DNA of 64,000 nt from Eubacteriales bacterium (GTDB taxonomy: Bacteria > Bacillota > Clostridia > Saccharofermentanales > DTU023). Made by a program: the position numbers and the translations under genes. Below are positions 9,204 to 17,571 of the stretch, piece after piece (positions within the stretch are counted from its first letter, which is position 1; each line of letters starts with the position of its first letter). The stretch lies in contig JAUNLW010000001.1 of assembly GCA_030532065.1 (NCBI GenBank), positions 90,646 to 154,645 of the forward strand. The letters run 5' to 3'. Under the pieces are notes generated by a model. It saw nothing but the letters and a program-made list of their open reading frames with translations, was not told the origin of the DNA and searched no databases.

Positions 9204-9706
9204 TGTCTGAGCTAATGTACATCACAGCTCTGGGTGAAGACAGTCATCGTTTTTTGCCGGAAAGTAGCGACAAACCACTGGTCCTGGCCGGACTGGTCAT
9301 AGACGGTTATCCGGGCCTTGAGGGCAACAGCGACGCGGATGTGATCCTGCACGCCCTTACTAATGCAATCAGCGGACTTACCACCAAGCCGATCTTGGGC
9401 GAGAGGGCTGATCGCCTCTGCCTGGCAGGAGATACCAACTCTCTGACCTATTTGCGTCTGGCGCTTGCTGACCTGGTCGCGGATCCGAGAGGCTTCCGTT
9501 TACTGCATTTGTCTGTAGTTCTGGAAGGAGCGCGACCGCGCTTTTCCAATTTATCTGACGATATCCGCGCTAATTTGGCGCAAATATTACAACTGGAGAA
9601 GCAACAAGTGGCTTTGACCGCGACCAGTGGGGAAGACCTTACCAGTTTTGGCCGTGGTGAAGGTTTGCGCTGCAGCTGCCTTTTAAGTACCAGCTGCCAC
9701 TATTAA
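9203..9706 (+). CDS. Divergent IspF-like protein (MECDP synthase family)
   Basis: 167 residues, the size of IspF, which cyclises CDP-methylerythritol phosphate to MEcPP in the non-mevalonate isoprenoid pathway. The metal-site elements are kept: D13-x-H15 in EDSHRF and the SDADVILHAL helix with its His. The C-terminal FGRGEGL turn is also recognisable. The usual GDIGxHFPDTD loop is replaced by unrelated sequence (KPILGERADRL), and the substrate-binding KATTTE motif reads TATSGED. It may be a functional but divergent IspF or a paralogue with another role. It overlaps the upstream methyltransferase by one base. Confidence 0.65.
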   Translation: MSELMYITALGEDSHRFLPESSDKPLVLAGLVIDGYPGLEGNSDADVILHALTNAISGLTTKPILGERADRLCLAGDTNSLTYLRLALADLVADPRGFRLLHLSVVLEGARPRFSNLSDDIRANLAQILQLEKQQVALTATSGEDLTSFGRGEGLRCSCLLSTSCHY

Positions 9707-9732
9707 TTAAAAATAAATAGGAGGACTATCTC

Positions 9733-10749
9733 ATGGAACAAGCTTCTGCCTATACGGCTGATCAAAATCAGGAACATCAAAGAGCTTTACTTAGTGCCTC
9801 GGGCCTTACCAGCAAGGCAGAGATCTACCTGGCTGGAGGCTGTTTCTGGGGTGTAGAGGCCTACTTCAAGCAGATCTACGGTGTGCTGGAAACGGAGGTA
9901 GGCTACGCCAATGGTGAGACGCTTAAGACTTCCTATGAAGAACTAAAACTCACCGGTCACGCGGAAACGCTCAAGTTGGTCTATGACCCGCACAAACTAC
10001 ACCTGGCAGAGATTTTAGAGCGTTATTATCGCATTGTAGACCCTTTTTCACACAATGTTCAGGGTAATGACTACGGCACGCAATACCGTACCGGAATCTT
10101 CTATACAGATGAGAGAAGCAAACTACTGGCGGAGTTCTCTCTAGCGAATTTCGCCCAGATCCAGGGGCGTGAGCCAGCTATCTTGCTTCAGCCTTTAGCC
10201 AACTTTATTCTGGCGGAAGGCTACCACCAGGACTATCTGGATAAGAATCCCGGTGGCTATTGCCATGTCAATCTGTCTAAAGCTCAAGATCCGCTTTTCC
10301 CCGGCAAACCTTTACCTGCTGATAAAGATGTGGCTAAAGAGTTGTCTGAGATTGCTTATAAGGTTATGCGCCAGCACGGCACGGAAGCTCCGTACTCCAG
10401 TCCTCTGGACCAGCAGTTCACGGAAGGAATCTATGTGGAGCAGCTTACTGGCAGACCGCTCTTTAGTTCACGAGATAAGTATGACGCCGGTTGTGGTTGG
10501 CCCAGCTTTACCATGCCCATTACAACGGATGTGGCGCTTTACTATCGCGACCTCAGCTTTGGCTATGATCGCGTGGAAGTTAGGACGCCGTCCGACAACC
10601 ATCTGGGCCACGTTTTCTCAGACGGACCTCGTGAGGCAGGCGCGCTGCGTTATTGCATAAACGGCGCAGCCCTGCGCTTCATCCCCTGGGAGGAGATGGA
10701 GATGGACTACGCCGCTCTCAAGCCCTTTGTATTTGAGCCCCGGTTGTAG
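9733..10749 (+). CDS. msrAB: Bifunctional peptide methionine sulfoxide reductase MsrA-MsrB
   Basis: 338 residues fusing two repair enzymes. The N-terminal MsrA domain has the GGCFWGVEAYF motif with catalytic C37 and acts on the S-sulfoxide; the C-terminal MsrB domain has YDAGCGWPSF, HLGHVFSDGP and a terminal RYCINGAALRF with catalytic C308 and acts on the R-sulfoxide. The catalytic positions are ordinary cysteines, not in-frame TGA. The start follows AGGAGG. A weak GAGCCC/GGGCTC hairpin overlapping the stop may end the transcript. The role is repair of oxidised methionine in the cytoplasm of an otherwise anaerobic organism. Confidence 0.96.
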   Translation: MEQASAYTADQNQEHQRALLSASGLTSKAEIYLAGGCFWGVEAYFKQIYGVLETEVGYANGETLKTSYEELKLTGHAETLKLVYDPHKLHLAEILERYYRIVDPFSHNVQGNDYGTQYRTGIFYTDERSKLLAEFSLANFAQIQGREPAILLQPLANFILAEGYHQDYLDKNPGGYCHVNLSKAQDPLFPGKPLPADKDVAKELSEIAYKVMRQHGTEAPYSSPLDQQFTEGIYVEQLTGRPLFSSRDKYDAGCGWPSFTMPITTDVALYYRDLSFGYDRVEVRTPSDNHLGHVFSDGPREAGALRYCINGAALRFIPWEEMEMDYAALKPFVFEPRL

Positions 10750-10792
10750 CCAGGGCTCAATAGCAATAGGTAATTAGTTTTTCTTTTGTGAA

Positions 10793-12811
10793 TTACATCT
10801 TCTGAGTATCTTCGTATTGGAGACGATAGAGATCGTAATAGAGTCCACCTAAGCTGATCAGCTCATCATGTGTGCCCGTCTCGGCGATTTGGCCATGGTG
10901 CATAACGATGATCTTGTCAGCATTTTTTATGGTGGATAGACGGTGAGCCACGATAAAGGTGGTACGGTCTTCAATCAGGCGTGCGATAGCTTCCTGGATC
11001 AGTTCCTCGGTATCGGTATCGATGCTGGCAGTAGCCTCATCCAGAATGAGGATATCTGGCTTATGGACCAAGGCTCTGGCAAAGCTGATCAACTGTCGCT
11101 CGCCGGCAGAATACGTGCTACCACTCTCGGTAACCGGATGATCCAAGCCGTCGGGATAACGGTTAATGATCTTATCGGCGTTTACATGGCGCGCGGCTGC
11201 CATGATCTCGGTGTCAGTGATATCCGGTGAGAGCAACTTGATGTTGGTTCTTACGTCACCAGAGAAGAGGAAAACGTCTTGCAATACAGCGGAGATGTGC
11301 CGGCGCAGTTGATACTTATCGTATTCCTTGATGTTATGACCGTCGATCAAAATCTCACCGCTGTCTACGTCGTAGAGACGTGATAAAAGGCTGATAATAG
11401 TCGACTTACCGGCACCGGTGGCACCGACAAAGGCAATTACATCGCCGGGCCTAGCTTCAAAGGATACCCCCTTGAGCACTTCCTCGCCTTCAATGTAGGA
11501 GAAGTGTACGTCTTTAAACTCCACGTGACCCTTGAGCCCCTCCTCTGGCATAGCCAGGGGTTTTGGCGAGTTGATTACCTCTTCTGATTCCTCAAAGAGC
11601 AGGAAGATACGCTCAACAGAAGTCAAAGAGGCCTGGAGGATATTAAATTTCTCAGACAGGTCCTGAATAGGGCGGAACATCTTGTCGATATAAAGGGTCA
11701 TAGCAATGATGACACCCACTTCCAGATGTCCTTCCATAGTCATCCTGCCACCGAAATACACAGCCAGAAAAAGAGCCACATAATAGAGGAAATTAATAGC
11801 CGGACGGAAGATTGCGTAGAGTTTGAGCTCACGGCGTGAAGCCTGGCGGTAGCTCTCGTTGATCTCGGCAAAGTCATCAGCAAATTTATCTTCCTGATTG
11901 AAGATCTGAATGGTCTTCATACCAGTAATGTTCTCATTTAAAGCGGTGTTAATTCTGGCCAGTCTTACCCTTACTACCCGATAAGCCTGGCGCACCAGTT
12001 TACGGAAATAGTAAGTGATGATAGCCAGAGGTGGAATTACCAGTAGGCAGATAGCAGCCAGCGTGGGATTCATCGACAACATCATGATGATACTGCCGAT
12101 AACCAGACCAATGTCGTGCAAAAAGCTGACGATAACGTCGGTGTAAAGCTCGTTGATGTTTTCCAGGTCATTGGTCATACGGGTAACCAGACGACCGGTA
12201 GGATTGCGCTCAAAGAAAGGCAGGTCCAGACGTTGCAGATGGCCAAAAAGGTCACTACGGATAGCGAAGATTACTTTTTGACCGATAAAGTTGAGGTTGT
12301 ACTGCTGTGCGTAAGAAGCCGCCAGACCGATAATTACCACTACCGCCAGGAAGATAACCATCTTCAGCAGCTCCAAATAGCGGCCGCGCCACATGGCACT
12401 TGCTTCAGATTCAGTCAGACGAATCTCTTCACCTTCCCAGTTTAAAACGATATAAGAAGTGTCAGAGCTGGCCTTTTCGCCAGAGATTACGGACTCGTCG
12501 TTCCTGCGCTCAACAAAGTTTTGACTGGCTTTAGGATTGGACTTGCCTAGCTTGTAGGACTTGCCCGCTACCGAAAAATCACCTTTTGCTACCTGTTCTA
12601 CGCTGACGCGGTTAGGGTTCAGATAGTCATCGAGCCCTTTTTTTATAACATAAGGTTGGATCAGGCTGGAAGCGGTGACCGCGATCAGCAACACAAAGCA
12701 AAATATCAGACGCTTGATCCAGGGCTTGGTATAGCCTGCCAGCTTGCGTAAATTGGAAAGATCAGCGTCTTTTTCGATTTTCTTTTCTTGTTTAAAATTA
12801 GGCTGACTCAC
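10793..12811 (-). CDS. ABC exporter half-transporter, catalytically complete subunit (BmrD/YheH-like)
   Basis: 672 residues: six-helix membrane domain followed by a nucleotide-binding domain with Walker A GATGAGKST, signature YSAGERQLIS and Walker B ILILDEATASID, including the catalytic Glu. A roughly 100-residue extracytoplasmic insertion lies between helices 1 and 2, as in the 673-residue BmrD of Bacillus. I chose the GTG start at 12811, two bases after the partner's stop and after GGAGAGGAGG; the longer ATG frame would overlap the upstream gene and ignore that ribosome site. Forms a heterodimer with the upstream gene product. Likely exports drugs or a lipid; the substrate is unknown. Confidence 0.9.
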   Translation of the reverse strand: MSQPNFKQEKKIEKDADLSNLRKLAGYTKPWIKRLIFCFVLLIAVTASSLIQPYVIKKGLDDYLNPNRVSVEQVAKGDFSVAGKSYKLGKSNPKASQNFVERRNDESVISGEKASSDTSYIVLNWEGEEIRLTESEASAMWRGRYLELLKMVIFLAVVVIIGLAASYAQQYNLNFIGQKVIFAIRSDLFGHLQRLDLPFFERNPTGRLVTRMTNDLENINELYTDVIVSFLHDIGLVIGSIIMMLSMNPTLAAICLLVIPPLAIITYYFRKLVRQAYRVVRVRLARINTALNENITGMKTIQIFNQEDKFADDFAEINESYRQASRRELKLYAIFRPAINFLYYVALFLAVYFGGRMTMEGHLEVGVIIAMTLYIDKMFRPIQDLSEKFNILQASLTSVERIFLLFEESEEVINSPKPLAMPEEGLKGHVEFKDVHFSYIEGEEVLKGVSFEARPGDVIAFVGATGAGKSTIISLLSRLYDVDSGEILIDGHNIKEYDKYQLRRHISAVLQDVFLFSGDVRTNIKLLSPDITDTEIMAAARHVNADKIINRYPDGLDHPVTESGSTYSAGERQLISFARALVHKPDILILDEATASIDTDTEELIQEAIARLIEDRTTFIVAHRLSTIKNADKIIVMHHGQIAETGTHDELISLGGLYYDLYRLQYEDTQKM

Positions 12812-12813
12812 GC

Positions 12814-14589
12814 TTAGGCCTCCTCTCCACAAATTTGTTGTCCATCAGAACACTGGTGATGCTTGATTTTTTCTTCCAGCTGCTGCTTGTGATATAGATG
12901 GGCGTATATGCCATCCTGAGCCAGTAGCTGCTGGTGATTGCCTTCTTCCGCGATAGATCCGTCTTCCAGCACGATAATCTGGTCGGCATCGTAAATAGAA
13001 GAAACACGGTGGCTGATGATAATGGTGGTATGGCCTTTTTCGTTGGAGCGCATGTATTTGAGAATCTCGCTCTCGGTCTTGGTATCAACAGCGGACAGAC
13101 TGTCGTCAAAGATCATGATAGGAGAATCTTTGTACAGCAGGCGGGCAATGGCGGTTCTTTGTTTTTGACCACCGGAGAGGTTAACGCCTCTTTCACCCAG
13201 TAAAGTGTCATAACCATCAGGGAAGCCCATGATCTCCTGGTGCAGCTGAGCGGCTTTGGCCGTTGCCAGCACCTTAGCGTCGTCCGGCTCGCTGTCAACA
13301 AAAGCGACATTATCTTTGATCTTGGTTGAGAAGAGGAAAATATCCTGCGGCACGGAGCCCACCAGGTCACGCGTATCCTGGATAGAGATATCGTTGATAT
13401 CTACGCCACCGATAGTAATGCTGCCCCGTGGGATATTGTATAGACGGGAGAACAGGGAGATCAGACTGGTCTTACCAGAGCCGGTGTGGCCGATGATACC
13501 CAAAGTAGAGCCGGCCGGAATATCCAGGTTGATGCTGTGCAAGGCTGGAGATTCCTCGTTGGGATAACTAAAGGTTAGATCGCGGATGGCAATATCCATA
13601 CTGGGAATAGCGTGGGATTCGCTCGTATCGCGCAAGTCGGACGGTGTGTCCAGAATAACGTTCAGACGATCGATACTGGCGGCGCCTCTTTGGATTAGGT
13701 TATTTAGCATACCGAAGGCACGCATGGGCCAGAGCAAGGTCTCCAGATATTGCAGGAAAGCTACCAAGTCACCTAAAGTGATCAGCTTCTGCACTACGAA
13801 CCAGCCACCCAGGGCCATGCCCAGAATCATGGACAGAGAGCCAACTACGTTGACCAGTGTGTGCATGGCAAGATGGGTCTTCACCAAGTTTAAATGGCGA
13901 TTGAGATTTTCCTCGTTATGGTGGTTAAAATCCTCAAGGTTTTCTTCCTCTTGGGCGAATGATTTTATTACTTCAATACCGGAAAAAGATTCTTGTACTT
14001 TATCGGAGAGAAGGGAGAAACCTTCTTGTACAGCACGGAACTTTTGGTGGACCTGTTTGCCCATAACCGCGGCAATGAGCGCGATGAAGGGCAGAGGAAT
14101 CAAGGCCAGAAAAGTCATCTTCCAGGAAATAGTGGTACCCATGACAATGATCGTGGAAACCGTAAGGAAGATAGCATCGACACTCATAATGATACCGCCA
14201 CTGAACGTTCGTCGAATGGTGCCTATATCATTGGTGGCGTGGGCCATGAGGTCGCCGGTCTTGTGCTCCTGATAAAAGCTCTGTGGCATTTTTAAAAGAT
14301 GACGGAAAAATTTATCCCGCATCCAGGAATCCAGGTCTGCCGCCGCGTAAACAATACAAGCCCGCCAGATATAGCGGCAGATACCAATGGATAAACCAAC
14401 TAAAAGTATCAACAAGGCCGCTTTGGTTAAATTTAGTTCTGTAAAATCTTCTGCGATAAGCGAGTTGGTGACATATTTTAGGATCTGTGGTGAGATCAAC
14501 TGTAGTACGTCTACCAAAAGCAGGAAGATCATGCCTGTTATGTAGCGAGGCACACGCTGGTGTAAGAATTCTTTGAGGTGTCTCAGCAT
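12814..14589 (-). CDS. ABC exporter half-transporter, degenerate-site subunit (BmrC/YheI-like)
   Basis: 591 residues: six membrane helices then an ATPase domain with Walker A GHTGSGKTS, canonical signature LSGGQKQR and Walker B MIFDDSLSAVD. The position after the Walker B Asp is Asp instead of the catalytic Glu, so this subunit supplies the non-hydrolysing composite site of a heterodimeric exporter such as BmrCD or TM287/288. It is first in a two-gene operon, with the partner's start two bases after its stop. A good promoter sits 40-70 bases upstream. The substrate cannot be read from sequence. Confidence 0.92.
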   Translation of the reverse strand: MLRHLKEFLHQRVPRYITGMIFLLLVDVLQLISPQILKYVTNSLIAEDFTELNLTKAALLILLVGLSIGICRYIWRACIVYAAADLDSWMRDKFFRHLLKMPQSFYQEHKTGDLMAHATNDIGTIRRTFSGGIIMSVDAIFLTVSTIIVMGTTISWKMTFLALIPLPFIALIAAVMGKQVHQKFRAVQEGFSLLSDKVQESFSGIEVIKSFAQEEENLEDFNHHNEENLNRHLNLVKTHLAMHTLVNVVGSLSMILGMALGGWFVVQKLITLGDLVAFLQYLETLLWPMRAFGMLNNLIQRGAASIDRLNVILDTPSDLRDTSESHAIPSMDIAIRDLTFSYPNEESPALHSINLDIPAGSTLGIIGHTGSGKTSLISLFSRLYNIPRGSITIGGVDINDISIQDTRDLVGSVPQDIFLFSTKIKDNVAFVDSEPDDAKVLATAKAAQLHQEIMGFPDGYDTLLGERGVNLSGGQKQRTAIARLLYKDSPIMIFDDSLSAVDTKTESEILKYMRSNEKGHTTIIISHRVSSIYDADQIIVLEDGSIAEEGNHQQLLAQDGIYAHLYHKQQLEEKIKHHQCSDGQQICGEEA

Positions 14590-14630
14590 TTGTCTTCTCC
14601 CAAGCGATGCTACTAAAGTTAAGTCTTTTG

Positions 14631-14660
14631 ATTATCAGAGATTACACTAGTTAATGTCAA
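14631..14660 (-). promoter_or_regulatory. Promoter of the BmrCD-like ABC operon
   Basis: On the minus strand, TTGACA (14655-14660) and GATAAT (14631-14636) are separated by 18 bases. The leader to the start codon is only about 40 bases, too short for a BmrB-type attenuator. Confidence 0.75.
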
Positions 14661-14761
14661 GTTCCCTATGTGCATACGTCGCGTAAGCATGAACCACGCT
14701 ACCAAGACTGATGAAGGCCTTAAGTAAGCTTTTCTGGACTGGCTGGTGCTTGTAATCTCAG

Positions 14762-14796
14762 AGACTGCTTTCTCTTACAGAGGGCAGTCTGTTTTT
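14762..14796 (+). terminator. Orphan plus-strand terminator-like hairpin
   Basis: AGACTGC / GCAGTCT stem followed by G and five T residues on the plus strand. No plus-strand gene ends nearby, so its transcript is unknown. Confidence 0.45.
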
Positions 14797-14817
14797 GAGA
14801 GTGAAAAAGCTTTATCA

Positions 14818-14852
14818 ATAAAAAAGTCCTGTAAGGCAGAACTTCCAGGACT
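14818..14852 (-). terminator. Terminator of the selC transcript
   Basis: On the minus strand, AGTCCTG and CAGGACT form a perfect stem followed by TTTTTTATT, immediately after the tRNA 3' end. Confidence 0.8.
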
Positions 14853-14854
14853 AA

Positions 14855-14952
14855 TGGCGGGAACACGTGGGAATCGAACCCACCGGAGAAGCTTCTAACC
14901 CCTCTCAGACGGTTTTGAAGACCGCGGGGTACACCAGCACCCATCTGCTCCC
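14855..14952 (-). tRNA. selC: tRNA-Sec (selenocysteine, anticodon TCA)
   Basis: A 98-base tRNA with encoded CCA. The anticodon loop reads CTTCAAA, giving TCA, which decodes UGA. It has the long acceptor arm and the large GC-rich variable arm (GAGAGGGG... AAGCTTCTC region) of bacterial tRNA-Sec, and a T arm GTGGG-TTCGATT-CCCAC. It is charged with serine and converted to selenocysteine by SelA; SelB delivers it to the ribosome at SECIS elements. selA, selB and selD are not in the window, nor did I find a selenoprotein gene. Its presence implies the organism makes selenoproteins, as many Stickland-type fermenters do. Confidence 0.93.
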
Positions 14953-15058
14953 ATGTTTTGCTAAAGCTACTTGTGTGAACTCCCAAACGATAGCAAATTT
15001 TAGCGCCTCCTGCAAGCGGGCGTAACCTGCGATAGCCTTTGCATATTGACGTCCATAT

Positions 15059-15064
15059 TATAAT
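15059..15064 (+). promoter_or_regulatory. Probable -10 element of hslO
   Basis: Perfect TATAAT 57 bases before the hslO start; the -35 region (TTTGCA, 15-base spacing) is poor. Confidence 0.4.
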
Positions 15065-15120
15065 GGGCAAAGTGATTAAAAACTTCGCTAAAGAAAATTT
15101 ATAGAGAAGGTGGAAATATT

Positions 15121-15996
15121 ATGTCAGATCAAATTTTACGTTTAACCGTGGCCCAAGGTACGGCTGTTGCTTATATAGCTCAGGCGCGTGAAACAGTAGA
15201 AAAAGCGCGCGCATTGCACGCTACTTCTCCTGTTGTCAGTGCCGCTTTAGGTCGGCTGCTGATTGCCAGCAGCATGATGGGCCAAATGCTGGATGATGAG
15301 AAAGATAAAATAAGTGTGATAATCAAGGGTGAGGGACCCGTGGGCACTATCCTCGCGACCTCTAATCGCCGTGGCCAGGTTAAGGGTTTTGCCCTGCGCC
15401 CACAGATAGAAGTGCCCAATAAACCTAATGGCAAGCTGGATGTAGGTGGCCTGATTGGACCGGGCAGCCTGACCGTACTTAAAGACGTGGGGGGCGATGT
15501 GCCTTTCTCCGGTACAGTTGAGCTATTTAGCTCTGAAATCGCGGAAGATCTGGCCTATTATTATGCCCAGTCTGAGCAAACACCCACGGCCATGGCCTTA
15601 GGTGTACATGTTTCAGCTGACTATACTATCGGTGCTGCTGGCGGCTTCATGATCCAAATATTGCCCGACGCAGATGAGGCGGTAATAGAGCAACTTGAGA
15701 AAAATATCCGCGAGCTGGGCGCTGTTTCTGATTTTTACCTGCAAGGTGGTAGCCCCGAAGAACTGGCGGAACGCTTGTTCGGAAACTTGGGCTATGAGAT
15801 CCATGAGCGTTGCCCGCTGGAATTCCATTGTTCCTGCAGTAAAGAAAAACTAACCTCAGTCTTGATTTCTCTGGGACGACAGGAGTTAGAGAGCATGCTC
15901 CACGAGGATAAAGGCGCCGACGTACGCTGCGAATTTTGCAATAGCTCTTACCATTTTTCGGAAGAAGATCTGAAGACTATTCTCGCTAAGATGTAG
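15121..15996 (+). CDS. hslO: Redox-regulated chaperone Hsp33
   Basis: 291 residues, normal for Hsp33, a cytoplasmic holdase activated by oxidation and heat. The C-terminal zinc/redox switch is intact: CSC near residue 238 and CEFC near residue 271 provide the four cysteines that release zinc and form disulfides on activation. The N-terminal domain has the typical ARALHATSPVVSAALGRLL and GPGSLTVLKD segments. The start has a GAAGGTGG ribosome site. Its 3' end overlaps the end of the convergent DUF1576 gene by about ten bases. Confidence 0.97.
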   Translation: MSDQILRLTVAQGTAVAYIAQARETVEKARALHATSPVVSAALGRLLIASSMMGQMLDDEKDKISVIIKGEGPVGTILATSNRRGQVKGFALRPQIEVPNKPNGKLDVGGLIGPGSLTVLKDVGGDVPFSGTVELFSSEIAEDLAYYYAQSEQTPTAMALGVHVSADYTIGAAGGFMIQILPDADEAVIEQLEKNIRELGAVSDFYLQGGSPEELAERLFGNLGYEIHERCPLEFHCSCSKEKLTSVLISLGRQELESMLHEDKGADVRCEFCNSSYHFSEEDLKTILAKM

Positions 15997-17281
15997 TCCG
16001 ATGGTTTTTGCGCGTCTGCCAGGCCTCACAGATGGGGTAGAGGAAAGCAGCGACCAGGCCAGTAGCAAAACCGTTGTTATACAGATTCATGCCTGCCTGA
16101 GGGCCTAACACATTGACTACGGTGCAGGCGTGAATAAAACCTGCCAGAACCCCGACTAGTGGACCGAACTCGCCGGTTATCGGAGCCAGGGCCGTACCTA
16201 ACATAGCCGCGGTCAAGGCTCCGGTGGTGTCTGCGCGGCCAGGACCCAATAGATTGGCAATACTTACGCCTAAGAGAATAGGTATAGTGTTGAGCGGGTG
16301 TTTACCCATGGCGGCGAAGCCTATGTAGGCGAACCAGGCTGCTAGAACCGGTCCATTGATCGGACCGCTTGAGATCTTTATATAGGCAAAGCCAATAATG
16401 CCAACCAGCGCCATATTGGTAAGGCTGGTGACCAGACCAAAATCATCGCTGTAACGGCCGCCTTTTCCCGGATGACGTATCAGGTCCGCGTAATTTGCAA
16501 AGCCGCGATTATGTGTCAGGCTGAAAACTAGCAAAACTATATTAAAGAATAGTATAAAATAGCCTAGCGTATCAGCGTTGCTCTGATTGCTGGCCGGGTT
16601 AGTTTCTAAAGATAGTCCCATGAAGCGGCCCAGACCAACAAAAATCAACGCGACTAAGCCATCAGCAAAACCGGAATTGTAAAGTGTATATCCCTGATGG
16701 AAAAGTGCCGTATGTCCGGCTACCCGCACAGCCAGCATACCTAAAAGCAGGCCTAACAAAATGGCGAGAATATAACGCGGAGCTGGAGCAAGTTTGATTC
16801 CTGGTGAGAAGGCAACATAGGAAACGAAAGGCGCCAGAGCTGCGGCCAGGAGAGCTTTAAAGCAAGTAGAAGCGGCAGACTGGCCGTTTAGCTTGCCCTG
16901 CAGAAATCCACCACAAATAATCGGCAAGCTATTGAGTACACTGATGCCGAAAAAAGAGAAGCCGGTGGTGATCAAGAGAGCGGCGTACATATCATCTTGG
17001 AGCTTATTTCCACTCAGGCCAATACACACCAGACATAAGATAAAGACCAGTAGCGAATTGAGGGTAGCGGAAGCCAGTCCACCCAATATGACGGAATCGG
17101 TAGTCAAGGCACAGGTGCTGGTCATGATCTTTACCAGACCCTGGCCAAGGCTAAGTTCTTGATCTAGTAGCAGGCTCAGAATCAGGAGTCCCAGACCAAA
17201 GATAACTACAATGGACCAGGACATGCGTTGGTCACGATCTTTGGTCGCAACTGGGGGTTGCCTCGTTACTTTTGCGGTCAT
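15986..17281 (-). CDS. DUF1576 polytopic membrane protein
   Basis: 431 residues with roughly ten to twelve hydrophobic segments and repeated small-residue patterns such as YNSGFADGLVALIFVGLGRF and YNNGFATGLVAA. The two similar halves suggest an internal duplication, as in transport proteins. I recognise it as the DUF1576 family, of unknown function. The start follows GGGAG. It is transcribed divergently from the ornithine degradation cluster with a 290-base shared upstream region, so a role in moving ornithine or a product such as alanine is possible, but this is inference from position only. Confidence 0.75.
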   Translation of the reverse strand: MTAKVTRQPPVATKDRDQRMSWSIVVIFGLGLLILSLLLDQELSLGQGLVKIMTSTCALTTDSVILGGLASATLNSLLVFILCLVCIGLSGNKLQDDMYAALLITTGFSFFGISVLNSLPIICGGFLQGKLNGQSAASTCFKALLAAALAPFVSYVAFSPGIKLAPAPRYILAILLGLLLGMLAVRVAGHTALFHQGYTLYNSGFADGLVALIFVGLGRFMGLSLETNPASNQSNADTLGYFILFFNIVLLVFSLTHNRGFANYADLIRHPGKGGRYSDDFGLVTSLTNMALVGIIGFAYIKISSGPINGPVLAAWFAYIGFAAMGKHPLNTIPILLGVSIANLLGPGRADTTGALTAAMLGTALAPITGEFGPLVGVLAGFIHACTVVNVLGPQAGMNLYNNGFATGLVAAFLYPICEAWQTRKNHRTTS

Positions 17282-17428
17282 GACTAATTGCTCCCTTCAC
17301 GCGTTGGCTTAATTTTACTGTAGATTTTTCCTGGCGGTCAATGAAAACGCTTCTGACAAAAAGCTCAAATTTTACCGGATCAGGACAGCGTTAAAAGTCT
17401 TAATGACGAAAAAATAAAAGCTTAGCAG

Positions 17429-17457
17429 GTGAAAAGACTAAAAAAATTTGCTAGACT
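17429..17457 (+). promoter_or_regulatory. Candidate promoter of the ornithine cluster
   Basis: GTGAAA (4/6 match to -35) and TAGACT (4/6) with 17-base spacing. Transcription would start before a stem-loop at 17496-17521. Confidence 0.35.
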
Positions 17458-17495
17458 TGCATTAAGTATATACAACTTGCCTAGTGCATGCTTCT

Positions 17496-17521
17496 CGGCC
17501 AGCTAATTTTTCGACTGGCCG
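17496..17521 (+). promoter_or_regulatory. Stem-loop in the 5' leader of ord-ortA
   Basis: Perfect seven-base stem CGGCCAG / CTGGCCG with a 12-base AT-rich loop, 50 bases before the start codon. No T run follows, so it is not a simple terminator; it could be an operator or mRNA element. Confidence 0.4.
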
Positions 17522-17571
17522 GGTGAGTTGTGTTGCTTTAGCAAAAAAGTATTGTGTATTGGGAGGTGCGA

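Noticed and set aside
9733..10749. MsrA or MsrB as a selenoprotein linked to selC
   Set aside because: Both catalytic positions are TGC/TGT cysteine codons, and there is no in-frame TGA.
14590..14630. BmrB-like leader-peptide attenuator for the ABC operon
   Set aside because: With the promoter at 14631-14660 the leader is about 40 bases, too short for a leader peptide plus competing hairpins.
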